A DNA stretch of 64,000 bases from JBBSJZ01 sp041739875 (GCA_041739875.1 JBGSNA010000263.1:1-64000); one strand, 5' to 3'. Positions 32,821-42,482 are shown, numbered from the stretch's first letter. Translations and numbers: made by a program. The notes: a model not told the origin generated them from the letters alone.

Positions 32821-34158
32821 ATGCACAACTTATTTTCTCGACGTGAATTTCTCGCCAAACTTGGTGTGAGTGCTGCAGCAGCAAACTTAGTCCTGAACCT
32901 TCCGAGTCTCGGATGGGCAGCGGAGTCTCGTCGAAAGAAACGATTGGTGTTCGTTTTCAGTCCAAACGGAGTCATCCCAGATCATTTCTGGCCCGACGAG
33001 GCTGGTGCGTTGGGAGATTTCAAGCGAATCTTGCAACCGCTCGATCCATTCAAAGCTCAAACACTGACGTTGCATGGCGTGTGCAATAAGATCAAAGGCG
33101 ACGGCGATGGGCACATGCGAGGCATTGGTTGCCTGCTCACAGGCATCGAGCTTTTTCCGGGTGACATTCAGGGCGGATCGGACACTCCAGCCGGTTGGTC
33201 CCAAGGCATTTCGATTGACCAGTACTTGAAGAACAAGCTTCAGGAGAACCCTGAGTCTCAGACTCGCTTTGGTTCGCTTGAATTTGGGCTCATGGTTCCC
33301 GATCGAGCTGATACATGGACGAGATTGTCGTACGCGGGACCGAACCAACCGGTGGCGCCAATCGACGACCCGTATCAAATGTTCAATAAACTGTACGGGC
33401 AAACCAAGAATCGCGAATTGCTGGCAAGCGTTTTGGATGAGCTGAGCGACGACTTTCGCAAAGTCGAAAGCATGATCAGCGCCGAAGACCGACGCATGCT
33501 TGAAGAGCACGTGTCGATGGTTCGCCAAGTCGAAATAGAATTGAAGAACGAACTCAAGCGATCCAAGGAACAAGCCGACGTCGGCCACGCCGTGCCGGAT
33601 ATGCCCGCGAACGTTGAAGACAAAAACGACAACATGCCTGAGATCAGCCGCATGCAGATTGAGCTATTGGTGAATAGTTTCGCAGCCGACTTCACCCGGA
33701 TCGCGACTTATCAAATCACCAACAGTGTCGGCAGCGCGAAGATGAAGTGGCTCGACATTGATGAAGGACACCATGAACTGTCACACGAGCCCGATACGAA
33801 TGAAGGTGCATACGAGAAGCTGATCAAGATCAATACGTGGTACTGTGAACAAGTTGCCCTTTTGGCCAAGCGTTTAAGCGAAACACCGGAACCAGGTGGC
33901 GAAGGTTCGTTGTTGGATAATACAACGATCGTTTGGACCAACGAACTCGGAAAAGGCAATTCGCATACTCGCAACGATATCCCCTTCGTGCTTGTTGGCG
34001 GCGGCCTGGGCTTCGAGACCGGTCGCGCCATGAAGTTTGATAACGTGGCGCACAATCGATTGCTCATGTCCCTCGCTGAGGCCATGGATCACCCTCAAGC
34101 AAGCTTCGGGAACCCTGACTACTGCGGCGATGGATCACTCACGGGGTTGTCGGGCTAG
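32821..34158 (+). CDS. Tat-exported DUF1552 protein
   Basis: A 445-residue protein with a twin-arginine signal (FSRREFLAKLGVSAAAANLV) and the DUF1552 domain. The C-terminal half shows TTIVWTNELGKGNSHTRN and FVLVGGGLGF, the same order of motifs as the DUF1501 protein at 46729 (VIWGGEIGR ... GRDHHND ... LAGGG). That supports common ancestry in the alkaline phosphatase/sulfatase-like superfamily. It carries MRGIGCLLTGIELFPGD near the middle. It probably travels folded through Tat and works with the preceding haem protein. The frame opens at a GTG at 32812; I take the ATG at 32821. The biochemical role is unknown. Confidence 0.9.
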   Translation: MHNLFSRREFLAKLGVSAAAANLVLNLPSLGWAAESRRKKRLVFVFSPNGVIPDHFWPDEAGALGDFKRILQPLDPFKAQTLTLHGVCNKIKGDGDGHMRGIGCLLTGIELFPGDIQGGSDTPAGWSQGISIDQYLKNKLQENPESQTRFGSLEFGLMVPDRADTWTRLSYAGPNQPVAPIDDPYQMFNKLYGQTKNRELLASVLDELSDDFRKVESMISAEDRRMLEEHVSMVRQVEIELKNELKRSKEQADVGHAVPDMPANVEDKNDNMPEISRMQIELLVNSFAADFTRIATYQITNSVGSAKMKWLDIDEGHHELSHEPDTNEGAYEKLIKINTWYCEQVALLAKRLSETPEPGGEGSLLDNTTIVWTNELGKGNSHTRNDIPFVLVGGGLGFETGRAMKFDNVAHNRLLMSLAEAMDHPQASFGNPDYCGDGSLTGLSG

Positions 34159-34169
34159 CCCCCGCTAGC
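34154..34169 (+). terminator. Hairpin over the DUF1552 stop codon
   Basis: GCTAGC-CCCC-GCTAGC, a 6-bp stem with a 4-base loop that contains the TAG stop. No U-run follows, so it may be a weak or Rho-assisted terminator or an mRNA 3' stabiliser. Confidence 0.35.
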
Positions 34170-34290
34170 GAGAAATCACTCTATCGACGATGCGAATACC
34201 GGCGGTGACGGCTAGACTTTAGTAGCGCTCGGCTTGATTTGAAGCGAGCGATTAACTTGTCCGACCTGCTATTCACGGTAATCCGTCTAG

Positions 34291-35229
34291 ATGTTGTCAC
34301 GGCTATTGATTGCATTTTTTGCAAGTTTGCTTTTGGCTGCCCAATCGAGCGCAGCAGTAGTCAATGTGTTGGTTGTTGATCGCCAGAAAGGTTCCGGGAA
34401 TGAGGCGTTTGTATCCGGTGGTCGGTACTCAAATGCATTTACTGACCTTACAGATCCGAATAGGTTTGGAATCGCAGGTACTGTTGGATACAGCCTCAAT
34501 TTCTTGGATAGTATTTCGTCTCTTACGTCATCAACTCAATTGGATGGCGTTGGGCTTATCTTGTTTGCTCACACGCATAATGCAGGTACCTCGGCGTCTG
34601 AAGTTGCCTTAGCAAAGAACTTTGTCACCAATGGTGGCAGTTTGCTGTCACTTGGTTTTGCAAATGTGTCCGACGACAATTTCAATAGTTTTTCGTCTGC
34701 CTTCGCGGCAAGGACAACAACACGATCCGGAGGATTGTCGAATAGCGCGGTGCCCACTTACCTGACTCCGGCAAGCAGTCACGCTGTACTGAGTACACCA
34801 GGAGCACCAGCGACACCATTTGGTCTGTCGTCATCCATTCTAAACTCTGATGCAAATGTATATCTCATTGGGTCGACGTTACCTGCAACTGATCAGTCGA
34901 TGGATGCTGTATCGTCGATAAGCTTTACGACCGCAGGCAGCTCAATTACGCGTCAGGACGGGCTCTATGGATCGCTCGGCGCAGGCCGATTCTTGCTCGT
35001 CGGAAGTGCAAATGCATTTGGTACTGGGGGGACATACGACAGTACGTTACTAGCGAGTAAGTACAACCACGACGGTAACCAAGCTTACTTCCTCAATTCC
35101 GTTGCCTGGCTTACGGAAGGTTCGACTACGGCCGTTCCCGAGCCTTCATCGCTTACGGTTCTATCGCTTGGATTGGTGTCAGCTGGCTGGTTGCGTTTAA
35201 CTCGTCGTCGCAAGAATTTGCTGGGCTAG
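34291..35229 (+). CDS. PEP-CTERM anchored exported protein
   Basis: A 312-residue exported protein with signal peptide (LLIAFFASLLLAAQSSAAVV). The first part resembles a Rossmann-like or glutamine-amidotransferase-like fold seen in DUF4350/ThuA-type proteins (VNVLVVDRQKGSG, LVLDGVGLILFAHTHN-like strands, LAKNFVTNGGSLLSLGF). The C-terminus is a PEP-CTERM sorting signal: PEPSSLTVLSLGLVSAGW then a basic RLTRRRK tail, recognised by exosortase for surface anchoring. No exosortase gene is in the window. The last 33 bp overlap the end of the cca gene on the other strand. Codon use is A/T-richer than in neighbours, hinting at low expression or recent arrival. The function is unknown. Confidence 0.85.
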   Translation: MLSRLLIAFFASLLLAAQSSAAVVNVLVVDRQKGSGNEAFVSGGRYSNAFTDLTDPNRFGIAGTVGYSLNFLDSISSLTSSTQLDGVGLILFAHTHNAGTSASEVALAKNFVTNGGSLLSLGFANVSDDNFNSFSSAFAARTTTRSGGLSNSAVPTYLTPASSHAVLSTPGAPATPFGLSSSILNSDANVYLIGSTLPATDQSMDAVSSISFTTAGSSITRQDGLYGSLGAGRFLLVGSANAFGTGGTYDSTLLASKYNHDGNQAYFLNSVAWLTEGSTTAVPEPSSLTVLSLGLVSAGWLRLTRRRKNLLG

Positions 35230-36501
35230 CACCATTGCTTCGGCAGCGGTGCTGATCTCCCCGTCAAGCTGAGCATTGCGAACTCGCTCGAGGATCGTGC
35301 GGAAGATCGGGCCTGTTGGTATACCTGACCGCTGCAAATCGTTGCCTGTTAGCAGTGGAGGCGGATCAAGTTTTTCGCGGGACCAGCTCGTTGCTTCCAC
35401 GCTACGCTGGATCCCAAGATCGGAACTCTGGTCCGCAACGACACAAACTTGGGCAGTTCGAAGGGCAATGTCGCGATCGCGGTCGATAAGCATAGGTTGG
35501 AGTTGCGACCATTTCAGTTTGTCTGCGATAGCGAGTTGCCGCCAATGTTGAAGCGAGAATGCGATCTGCCGCTGTTCATCGTTGGCAAGCTTCCATCGAT
35601 TGGCGATTGCGCCGAGCGACTTCGCCGAGTCAGTGTCGTTGGTGAGCACAAGCGCGAGTGCGACGCAGAACCGGTCGTGCGAGTTGATGGTGTGTTCGAT
35701 TGAGTTGACGTTGTCTAGCAATCGTCGTACGCGGCTTTGATCAACGTTATCCCATTCGGGCAATACGAATTTCGATAAGCCGCTGTCGTGAAGATGCGAT
35801 AAACCGTCTGCCGCTCGCGGGGCAATCATGACGCGGCGCATCTCAGCGCCAATCCGTTCGCCGCTGACTGCGTGGATGTCGGTGGCATGCTCACGAATGG
35901 CTTCCAGCGTCTCGGTCTCGATGGTGATATCGAGCGTGGTCGCAAATCGGACGGCTCTCAGCATCCGCAATTTGTCTTCGCCGAATCGGGCCGTTGCGCT
36001 GCCGATGGTTCGTAAGACACCCGCAGCCAAATCCGCTTCTCCCCCGACAAAGTCGATGACACGGTGTTCAATAGGATCGTAGAACAAACCGTTGATGGTA
36101 AAGTCGCGTCGCAGAGCGTCCTGTTCTGCGGAGCCAAAATGCACGCTGTCGGGGCGTCGTCCGTCGCTGTATTGGCCGTCGCTACGGAATGTTGCGACTT
36201 CAGTGGGCGTTACAGGGGCTTCGTTTAACGCGTCGCTACGCGGAGGCAAGACACCAATGACGCCGAACGAAGCTCCAAAAGAGAGTGTCCTTCCGCGGCC
36301 GAAACATTCACGCACCGCTTCGGGCGCCGCGTTCGTTGCCACGTCATAGTCCTTTGGCACTCGGCTCAACAGCGCATCGCGAACACAACCGCCTGCTAAG
36401 TACGCAACAAACCCACGCTCACGCAGTTGGCTAATGATGCGAATCGCTTCACCTGCCGCTCCGCCCTCTAGCAATTGTCGGTCGAATTTGGCAAGGGACA
36501 T
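35197..36501 (-). CDS. cca: CCA-adding/poly(A) polymerase-family tRNA nucleotidyltransferase
   Basis: A 434-residue class II nucleotidyltransferase. It has the head domain AYLAGGCVRDALLSR with the GGxVRD motif, the catalytic DYDVATNA, the basic RRDFTINGLFYDP motif, and the nucleotide-selecting GEDKLRMLRAVRFA. The rest is an all-helical body. It adds CCA to tRNA 3' ends or A residues to RNA, and sequence alone does not separate CCA-, CC-, A-adding and poly(A) enzymes with certainty. The 3' end overlaps the PEP-CTERM gene by 33 bp in antisense. The RND efflux gene, on the same strand, ends 37 bp upstream of its start. Confidence 0.88.
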   Translation of the reverse strand: MSLAKFDRQLLEGGAAGEAIRIISQLRERGFVAYLAGGCVRDALLSRVPKDYDVATNAAPEAVRECFGRGRTLSFGASFGVIGVLPPRSDALNEAPVTPTEVATFRSDGQYSDGRRPDSVHFGSAEQDALRRDFTINGLFYDPIEHRVIDFVGGEADLAAGVLRTIGSATARFGEDKLRMLRAVRFATTLDITIETETLEAIREHATDIHAVSGERIGAEMRRVMIAPRAADGLSHLHDSGLSKFVLPEWDNVDQSRVRRLLDNVNSIEHTINSHDRFCVALALVLTNDTDSAKSLGAIANRWKLANDEQRQIAFSLQHWRQLAIADKLKWSQLQPMLIDRDRDIALRTAQVCVVADQSSDLGIQRSVEATSWSREKLDPPPLLTGNDLQRSGIPTGPIFRTILERVRNAQLDGEISTAAEAMVLAQQILATTS

Positions 36502-36538
36502 GGCGGCGTACTCGTGGATGATTCGCTAGCTGGTGTAA

Positions 36539-39500
36539 TCATTGTTCGGTCTCGACTAACGTGCCGCCAATCATCTCAATGACGTGAAGGTAAAGGAGAT
36601 AGAACACTGGGATGAGCAATAGAACCAAGACAGTCGCTAACATCAATCCGAAGGCGAGGCTCGCGGCCATCGGAATAAGGAGTTGAGCTTGAAACGATTT
36701 CTCCATAATCAGCGGTAGAAGTCCCGCGATCGTGGTGAGGCTCGTGAGCATGATTGGACGGAAGCGGCGCTCACCAGCTTCGAGTATCGCTTCACGCGAA
36801 GGCACGCCAGCGCGTATGCGAGAGTTGATAAAGTCGATCAGGACGATCGAGTCATTGACAACGACCCCAGCAAGTGCGACTAAGCCGAACATGCTAAATA
36901 GTGTCAGCGGCAAACCTAGGATAGCGTGTCCCCACACGGCACCGATCATTCCGAACGGAATCACGGCAAGAATCAATAGAGGCTGCATGTAGCTTCGGAA
37001 TTGGAGCACGAGGAGCACAAACATACAAAGAATCGCGATGGCGAAGCCCACGATGAGGCTGCCGACGGACTCGTTACTCTGTTCTCGCTGGCCTTCCCAT
37101 CGCAGTTTCAAATTTGGGTACTTGGCTGTTAACTGAGGTACGAAATCTCGCTGCAAGTCACCGATGATCAAATCCGCATTCGCAGTCGTCTCGTCCACAT
37201 CAGCAGAAACGGTGATGCTACGCAGTTGGTCCACGCGATTGATCTCGGAGAATCCTCGCTTGGATTCGATTTCAGCCAGTTCTGTGATTGGTCGTTCGAC
37301 ACCGCTCGCGGTTCGCACGCGAATCTCGCGGAAGTCAACGAGGCTTCGTCGTTCCTCAGGCGGATAGCGGACCATCAACTTCACTTCGTGGCGTCCTCGT
37401 TGAAGCCGCATGACTTCGGCGCCAAAGTAAGTGTTACGCACGGTTTCGCCGAGTTCCGATGGCGTCACGCCTGTGGCAAGCGCGTCGTCCTTGACTTTAA
37501 ATTGGTACTCCCATTTTCCTGGCGTGTTGTCGTCGGAGACGTCATAGACACCAGAAAACTGATTCAGTCGTGTCTTGATGGCTTCGGTTGCTGCAAGAAG
37601 TTGATCGACGTGCTCACTCGCGGCAAGCAGTTTGAACTCGATTGCTTTACCACCTGGGCCTACCGCAACACTTCCGTAGGTGATTTTTTCAACGCCAGGA
37701 AAATCGCCAGCCTTCTCTCGCCAAAGTGCCAGTACACGGTCGCTATGAATGTCACGGATGGTCGTGTCATAAAGCTCAACAAAGATCTGGCCGACGTGAG
37801 ATCCCGAACCGCCACGTCCCGCCATCGGGCCGCCCATGTTCGTGATTCCGCCGACTTCGCGATAGGTTAAACGCACCGGGCCGACGAGTTTCTCGGTTCC
37901 CTTGGGATAAATTTCGTCAATCGGAGTTCCTGTCGCTGCGCTTCGTTCTTCCGCGACTTCGCGACTGACTTCTCGAATCGCTTCTTCCATGCGACGGGTG
38001 ACTCGGTCCGTTTCCATTGCTGGTGTGCCGTCAGGAAACGTGATCGTTGCTTGCAGATTATTGCTGTCTGTTTTCGGGAAGAGTATTGTCGTAACGATTC
38101 CACCACGAACCATGCCGATCGTGACAAGAAACAATGTGACCGCCGTTGCGATTGGAATGAGTGGATGGTTCAAGGCAAACCGAAGTGCTGGCATGTAAAC
38201 ACTTCGACAGAACCATTCCATTCCGCGGGTCGCATGGTCGCTCAGCCAAAACAGAAGCAATCCGAATGGACGCAACGGATACGTCAAGACAGAGATGACT
38301 CGAAAGAACCCGCTGTGTTGGTGTGCCAAGTGACATGGTAACACGAACGTGCTTTCCCACAGCGAGATGACCAACATTGCGATCACTGCGAACGGAATCA
38401 CTGCCATGAACTTGCCCATCACACCAGAGACAAAGAACATCGGCGCAAAGGCGATAACTGTGGTGGTGACAGAAGCGGAGACGCTCGGAAGCACCTCGCT
38501 CGCACCGTCAATAGCGGCGTCATGTAGCGACTTGCCCATTTGACGGTGCGCATAGATGTTCTCTCCAATCACGATCGCGTCATCGACAACGATCCCCAGC
38601 GCAATCAAGAACGAGAACAGACTCAACATGTTGAGAGTTTGGTTGCCCCAAGCAAGCGCTGCTCCCGCACCAAGGATTGAAATTGGAATACCCAATGCGA
38701 CCCAGAATGCGAGTCGTGGTTCGAGGAACAACGCCAGGACCAGGAATACAAGCAACAGCCCTTGAGCTCCGTTTCGGAGTAACAACGCAAGGCGATCGCG
38801 AACGTCCGTACTCGTGTCACCCCATAGGACAAGTCGATAACCATCAGGCATCGTGGCGTCAGCCGCATACGCTCGCACGTCATCGACAAGAGCTAGCAAG
38901 TCTTCGCTCTTGGTGCGTTCGACGCTGACCACCATCGCCGGTTCGCCATTGATTTCGCTCGCACTCGTGACGTCTTCGAATTCGTCGCGGACCGTGCCTA
39001 GGTCGTCAACCGTGAGCACGACGCCTCCTTCCTGGGTCACTAGCGGCAATTTCGCGATCTCGACACCGACGCGGCCTTTGTTTTTTGCTCGAAGCAGGAT
39101 CTCTTGGCCTTCGGATTTCAGTTGTCCGCCGGGCAATTCAATGTTGCGAGCTCGCAGGATCCCGGCGACGCGTTCAAGGGACAATCCATAACTACGAAGC
39201 GTCGATTCAGGAATTTCCACGTCGATCTGGTAAGGACGCGAGCCCATGATGTTTGCCGATGAGATCGAGGGGATGGCTAACAGCTCATCGCGAACTTTTT
39301 CGGTCACTTCACGCAATTGAAGTTCCGCATCCTCGCCACCGATGTTGGGGCCCACGATGCCGACTCGGATCGCCGCTTCGCGAAACGTGATTTGTTGAAC
39401 TTGTGGATCTTCGGCAAGCACCGGAAAGCTGGGAATGCGGTTGACCTCGCGATCGATTTCCGACATCACCTTTTGGACATCTTTGATGTCGGTACGAAGT

Positions 39501-39784
39501 TCCGCCAAGACATAGCCGAAACCTTCCTGGGCAATGGAAGTGACTTTTTTGATACCATCGATCGAACGAATCGCTTCTTCGATCTTTTGACAAATCGCTT
39601 CCTCGGTATCGTTCGGCGTCGCACCCGGATAGGGAACCGAGACCATCACCACTTCGAGCTCAAATGCCGGGAATGTTTCTCGTTGCATTCGCAAAAGCGA
39701 CACGCCACCGATTAACATCAGCGCGAGCATCAACACGTTCATTCCGGGAGCGTTGCCGATCGCCATCGTGATCAATCGTTTCAT
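36539..39784 (-). CDS. RND-family efflux permease
   Basis: A 1081-residue RND transporter of the HAE1/AcrB class with 12 predicted membrane segments and two large periplasmic loops. It uses the proton gradient to extrude drugs or other compounds. The proton-relay pair DD is in GIVVDDAIVIGENIYAH (fourth membrane helix). The second-half motif MFGLVALAGVVVNDSIVLIDFIN is present, as is the start MKRLITMAIGNAPGMNVLM. Porter-loop motifs such as SVPYPGATPNDTEEAICQ, GVYDVSDDNTPG and RYPPEERRSL are visible. Its start overlaps the stop of the adaptor gene by 4 bp. No outer-membrane channel gene is nearby, so it must use one from elsewhere. Confidence 0.96.
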   Translation of the reverse strand: MKRLITMAIGNAPGMNVLMLALMLIGGVSLLRMQRETFPAFELEVVMVSVPYPGATPNDTEEAICQKIEEAIRSIDGIKKVTSIAQEGFGYVLAELRTDIKDVQKVMSEIDREVNRIPSFPVLAEDPQVQQITFREAAIRVGIVGPNIGGEDAELQLREVTEKVRDELLAIPSISSANIMGSRPYQIDVEIPESTLRSYGLSLERVAGILRARNIELPGGQLKSEGQEILLRAKNKGRVGVEIAKLPLVTQEGGVVLTVDDLGTVRDEFEDVTSASEINGEPAMVVSVERTKSEDLLALVDDVRAYAADATMPDGYRLVLWGDTSTDVRDRLALLLRNGAQGLLLVFLVLALFLEPRLAFWVALGIPISILGAGAALAWGNQTLNMLSLFSFLIALGIVVDDAIVIGENIYAHRQMGKSLHDAAIDGASEVLPSVSASVTTTVIAFAPMFFVSGVMGKFMAVIPFAVIAMLVISLWESTFVLPCHLAHQHSGFFRVISVLTYPLRPFGLLLFWLSDHATRGMEWFCRSVYMPALRFALNHPLIPIATAVTLFLVTIGMVRGGIVTTILFPKTDSNNLQATITFPDGTPAMETDRVTRRMEEAIREVSREVAEERSAATGTPIDEIYPKGTEKLVGPVRLTYREVGGITNMGGPMAGRGGSGSHVGQIFVELYDTTIRDIHSDRVLALWREKAGDFPGVEKITYGSVAVGPGGKAIEFKLLAASEHVDQLLAATEAIKTRLNQFSGVYDVSDDNTPGKWEYQFKVKDDALATGVTPSELGETVRNTYFGAEVMRLQRGRHEVKLMVRYPPEERRSLVDFREIRVRTASGVERPITELAEIESKRGFSEINRVDQLRSITVSADVDETTANADLIIGDLQRDFVPQLTAKYPNLKLRWEGQREQSNESVGSLIVGFAIAILCMFVLLVLQFRSYMQPLLILAVIPFGMIGAVWGHAILGLPLTLFSMFGLVALAGVVVNDSIVLIDFINSRIRAGVPSREAILEAGERRFRPIMLTSLTTIAGLLPLIMEKSFQAQLLIPMAASLAFGLMLATVLVLLLIPVFYLLYLHVIEMIGGTLVETEQ

Positions 39785-41556
39785 CGACTTATCTCCGTTG
39801 TGCCAATCGTTATTGACGGGAGAGATTTGGCAACGGTCTCCGCTATCTCGTTACTCGGAGCTCGCGCAGGAACCATCTCGGCGTCGACGTTACCAAGTGG
39901 TGAAACAACGACAAACGAATTCGCTGTGATCGTGCCATCACGAACTTCACAAACCCATTGTCGCGGTCTGTCATTGCTCGACTCGTCAAACTCCTCCGGC
40001 TGGATTTCACGCTCCGAAGAAAGGTCCAGCGTATCAACGGGGATGATGCCGCTACGAACCAGGACGTTTCCAGCAACCCATGCGGCCGGATCAAATGCAT
40101 TGACATTGACCGGCGGAATCGTGGCCGTTGTCGTTGTCGCAGCGGGGTTTTCGAGCACTGAATCCTCGGACGCTGTCTTGTCGAGCGCCGAATCACTCGG
40201 CTCAAACTGCCAAACGCGATTGCCTGGCTTGAGCGCTCGAGCCGGAATGACAACCAGCGGAGTTTTGGGTTGAATGAGCAATTTGATGCGTACGAACATT
40301 CCGCGAACAAGCGCAGTCGCACCGGCTGTTTTACGAAGTTCCCCTTTTTCGTCGCGGTAGTGTTGTGGATCATCAACGACAACGCGAACAGGGACCGTCC
40401 GCGTTTGTGGGTCTAGGCCGATACCGTCATAACTCAGCAGTCTTCCATTCCAGCGAAACACAACGCCATCGCGACCCGAGACTGAGTATTCGATGACGGC
40501 GGGAGTTTCCGGCAGGTCATATCCGCGTGTTTCTTCGCTGTTCTTGGTGGAAGGTTGGTCGAGGATCCAATGCAGTTGGTCCATTCGCAAGTTCGTGGCG
40601 ACTTCGACTTTGCTTGTGTCCTCGAGAGTCACTAGGGTGCTACCGCGAGCAACGAACGTATTCATTTCAGCATCTTCGTTAACGATCACTCCATCGATCG
40701 GCGAGCTGATTTCGCATCGCTTTAGGTTGATTTCTGCGGACTTGAGCTGAGTCGCTGCGAGTCGTTCGGAGGCTTCGAGTCGGACTCGTTTTTTCTTCAA
40801 CAAATCGAGTTGGTTTTCAAAGTTCAGTTTTTGTTGTTGAGCCGCCAACACGCTGCGACTTGCTTTATCGATGTCGCCTTGGCTTGCAAAACCGCTTGGT
40901 AATGATTTTTGGCGAGTGAGTTCTCGTTGTTGAAGTTGAATGTCTTGATCGGCTAGATCGATTTGTCGGTTCGTGTTGACTTCTTCCTGATCGAGCTCTC
41001 GCAGGGATTGGTATTCCTGTTCCTTCAGACGTGTAAGCCGTTCGACTTCGAGTTCGTAGTCCGTCGGATCGATCCGCATCAACAGCTGGTCTTTCTTGAC
41101 GTAGCTTCCCGCTTCACATTCGGGAGCTTTAAATATTATTTGCCCAGCCACTTCGGTTGCGATGCGAACCTCGCGGAACGGTACAACGGTACCGTCGACG
41201 CGGAGATGCAGCTGGGCACCGGTGGCCTCCAACGATAACACCCGTTGGACATTTACGGCGGGAAGGGACTTCAAACGGCCGGCGACTGACAGGTCAGCCG
41301 CAGGACGCTGTTTCGGTTCCACTTTGCCGAGTGCAACAATTGCGAAAAAACCACAAGCGATCAGCGAGATGGGAATCAGTACGTTGAAAACCAGGAACTT
41401 TCCAATATTGAACGGTCGAGCAGCCAGCGAACTCGGTTCGTGACGATCGTTCTTTGGAGCTGGGTCGGACGTGTACGGATTACTCGTCACGTCACGCGAT
41501 GCTTCGGAGATTTCTGTGGAGTCCGCCACATCGTCAGATGCTGGTGAAGGAGGCAT
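39781..41556 (-). CDS. RND membrane fusion (periplasmic adaptor) protein
   Basis: A 591-residue adaptor for the neighbouring RND pump. After a cytoplasmic Ser/Pro/Asp-rich N-terminus there is one membrane anchor (FLVFNVLIPISLIACGFFAIVAL, near residues 50-72). A lipoyl/barrel-sandwich segment follows (FREVRIATEVAGQIIFKAPECEAGSYVKKDQLLMRID), then a long alpha-hairpin coiled coil (EVERLTRLKEQEYQSLREL ... LAATQLKSAEINLKRCEISSP) and the second half of the barrel with SPIDGVIVNEDAEMNTF. At 591 residues it is longer than the usual 350-450, mostly from the N-terminal region and a C-terminal extension with TTTTATIPPVNVN. It is part of the tetR-MFP-RND operon and probably binds the inner-membrane pump. 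Confidence 0.95.
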   Translation of the reverse strand: MPPSPASDDVADSTEISEASRDVTSNPYTSDPAPKNDRHEPSSLAARPFNIGKFLVFNVLIPISLIACGFFAIVALGKVEPKQRPAADLSVAGRLKSLPAVNVQRVLSLEATGAQLHLRVDGTVVPFREVRIATEVAGQIIFKAPECEAGSYVKKDQLLMRIDPTDYELEVERLTRLKEQEYQSLRELDQEEVNTNRQIDLADQDIQLQQRELTRQKSLPSGFASQGDIDKASRSVLAAQQQKLNFENQLDLLKKKRVRLEASERLAATQLKSAEINLKRCEISSPIDGVIVNEDAEMNTFVARGSTLVTLEDTSKVEVATNLRMDQLHWILDQPSTKNSEETRGYDLPETPAVIEYSVSGRDGVVFRWNGRLLSYDGIGLDPQTRTVPVRVVVDDPQHYRDEKGELRKTAGATALVRGMFVRIKLLIQPKTPLVVIPARALKPGNRVWQFEPSDSALDKTASEDSVLENPAATTTTATIPPVNVNAFDPAAWVAGNVLVRSGIIPVDTLDLSSEREIQPEEFDESSNDRPRQWVCEVRDGTITANSFVVVSPLGNVDAEMVPARAPSNEIAETVAKSLPSITIGTTEISR

Positions 41557-41562
41557 GCGAAT

Positions 41563-42303
41563 TTATTCAGGCAACGTATTGAAGGGTGTAAGGTTCGATG
41601 GATTCACGCGTAGTGCGTGTTTGTATTGAAGACCGCGACCTGATTCGGCTGCGGCGAGCATGATGCCGGTAACGTGTCGGCTGAGTGAATCGATGTCGTA
41701 ATGCTTTTGACGCGAAGGCTCGGGCACGAGAATCTGGATCACGCCGCTTCCAATTCGATAGTAAACGCATTGGCCGACAACGCTAAACGCAAACTGTTCC
41801 AACTCGTGCTCGGACACTTCCACGGTCACGAGTCGACGAAACGTCTCGACAAGGCGAACGAAGAGTGGACGAAATGATTCTTGAACGAGTTCAGCGAAGA
41901 TAGCCGTCGGTTGCATCATCTCCCGCATCATCAATTGCGATTCCCAGCCGCTTGAATCGCCAGCGAATATTCGCGATAGCAACGTGCGAATCACCGAGTG
42001 CAACAATTCGGCTGCGTCGGTTTTGCTTTCACCCGGAGTTGGGAAAAGCCGTTCTTTGCGTTCATGAACTTGGCGAATGACTTCGCGGTAGAGACCCATC
42101 TTGTCACCAAAGTAGTATCCGACCGAGGCAACATTGACGTTCGCTTCACCACAAATCTCACGAACCGTCGCACGATCAAACCCGGAGCGAGCAAAGACGG
42201 GACCCGCCGCAGCCAAAATGCGGCTACGCGCATCCTCACCACCGGGCGACTCGGCGGTCACCGCTACGTTGGAATCGGACGAATTTTGATCTGGTGAACT
42301 CAT
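41563..42303 (-). CDS. TetR-family repressor of the efflux operon
   Basis: A 246-residue TetR-type regulator. After an acidic N-terminal tail, the HTH covers RILAAAGPVFARSGFDRATVREICGEANVNVASVGYYFGDK, the classic TetR DNA-binding signature (residues about 26-70). The ligand domain resembles the CerR/YbiH subgroup, with FPTPGESKTDAAELLHSVIRTLL and LMMREMMQPT. It is the first gene of the efflux operon. An imperfect 25-bp inverted repeat, AAACATCTGTTT/AAACAGGCGTTT, lies 3-27 bases upstream of its ATG (42306-42330) and is the probable operator for autoregulation. It is transcribed away from guaB. Confidence 0.95.
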   Translation of the reverse strand: MSSPDQNSSDSNVAVTAESPGGEDARSRILAAAGPVFARSGFDRATVREICGEANVNVASVGYYFGDKMGLYREVIRQVHERKERLFPTPGESKTDAAELLHSVIRTLLSRIFAGDSSGWESQLMMREMMQPTAIFAELVQESFRPLFVRLVETFRRLVTVEVSEHELEQFAFSVVGQCVYYRIGSGVIQILVPEPSRQKHYDIDSLSRHVTGIMLAAAESGRGLQYKHALRVNPSNLTPFNTLPE

Positions 42304-42305
42304 TT

Positions 42306-42330
42306 AAACATCTGTTTTAAACAGGCGTTT
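42306..42330. promoter_or_regulatory. Candidate TetR operator, 12-1-12 inverted repeat
   Basis: AAACATCTGTTT-T-AAACAGGCGTTT, with 10 of 12 positions symmetric, ending 3 bases before the tetR start. The size and the AAAC...GTTT ends fit TetR-family operators. The repressor would then block its own mRNA and that of the MFP and RND genes, and may also affect guaB. Confidence 0.65.
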
Positions 42331-42482
42331 GAATGGTTTCAAGGCGGATCTCGATTTTTTTATTGAAGCTGCGTCGTTGACCTCGAGTTAAAAGAGTGGC
42401 TGGCTGCCCTTAACGATTGGGCTGTGATCGTGCATAATTCGCAGTTTTTCCCGCTTTGCAGCTGCTCTGGGACCTGGGACGC

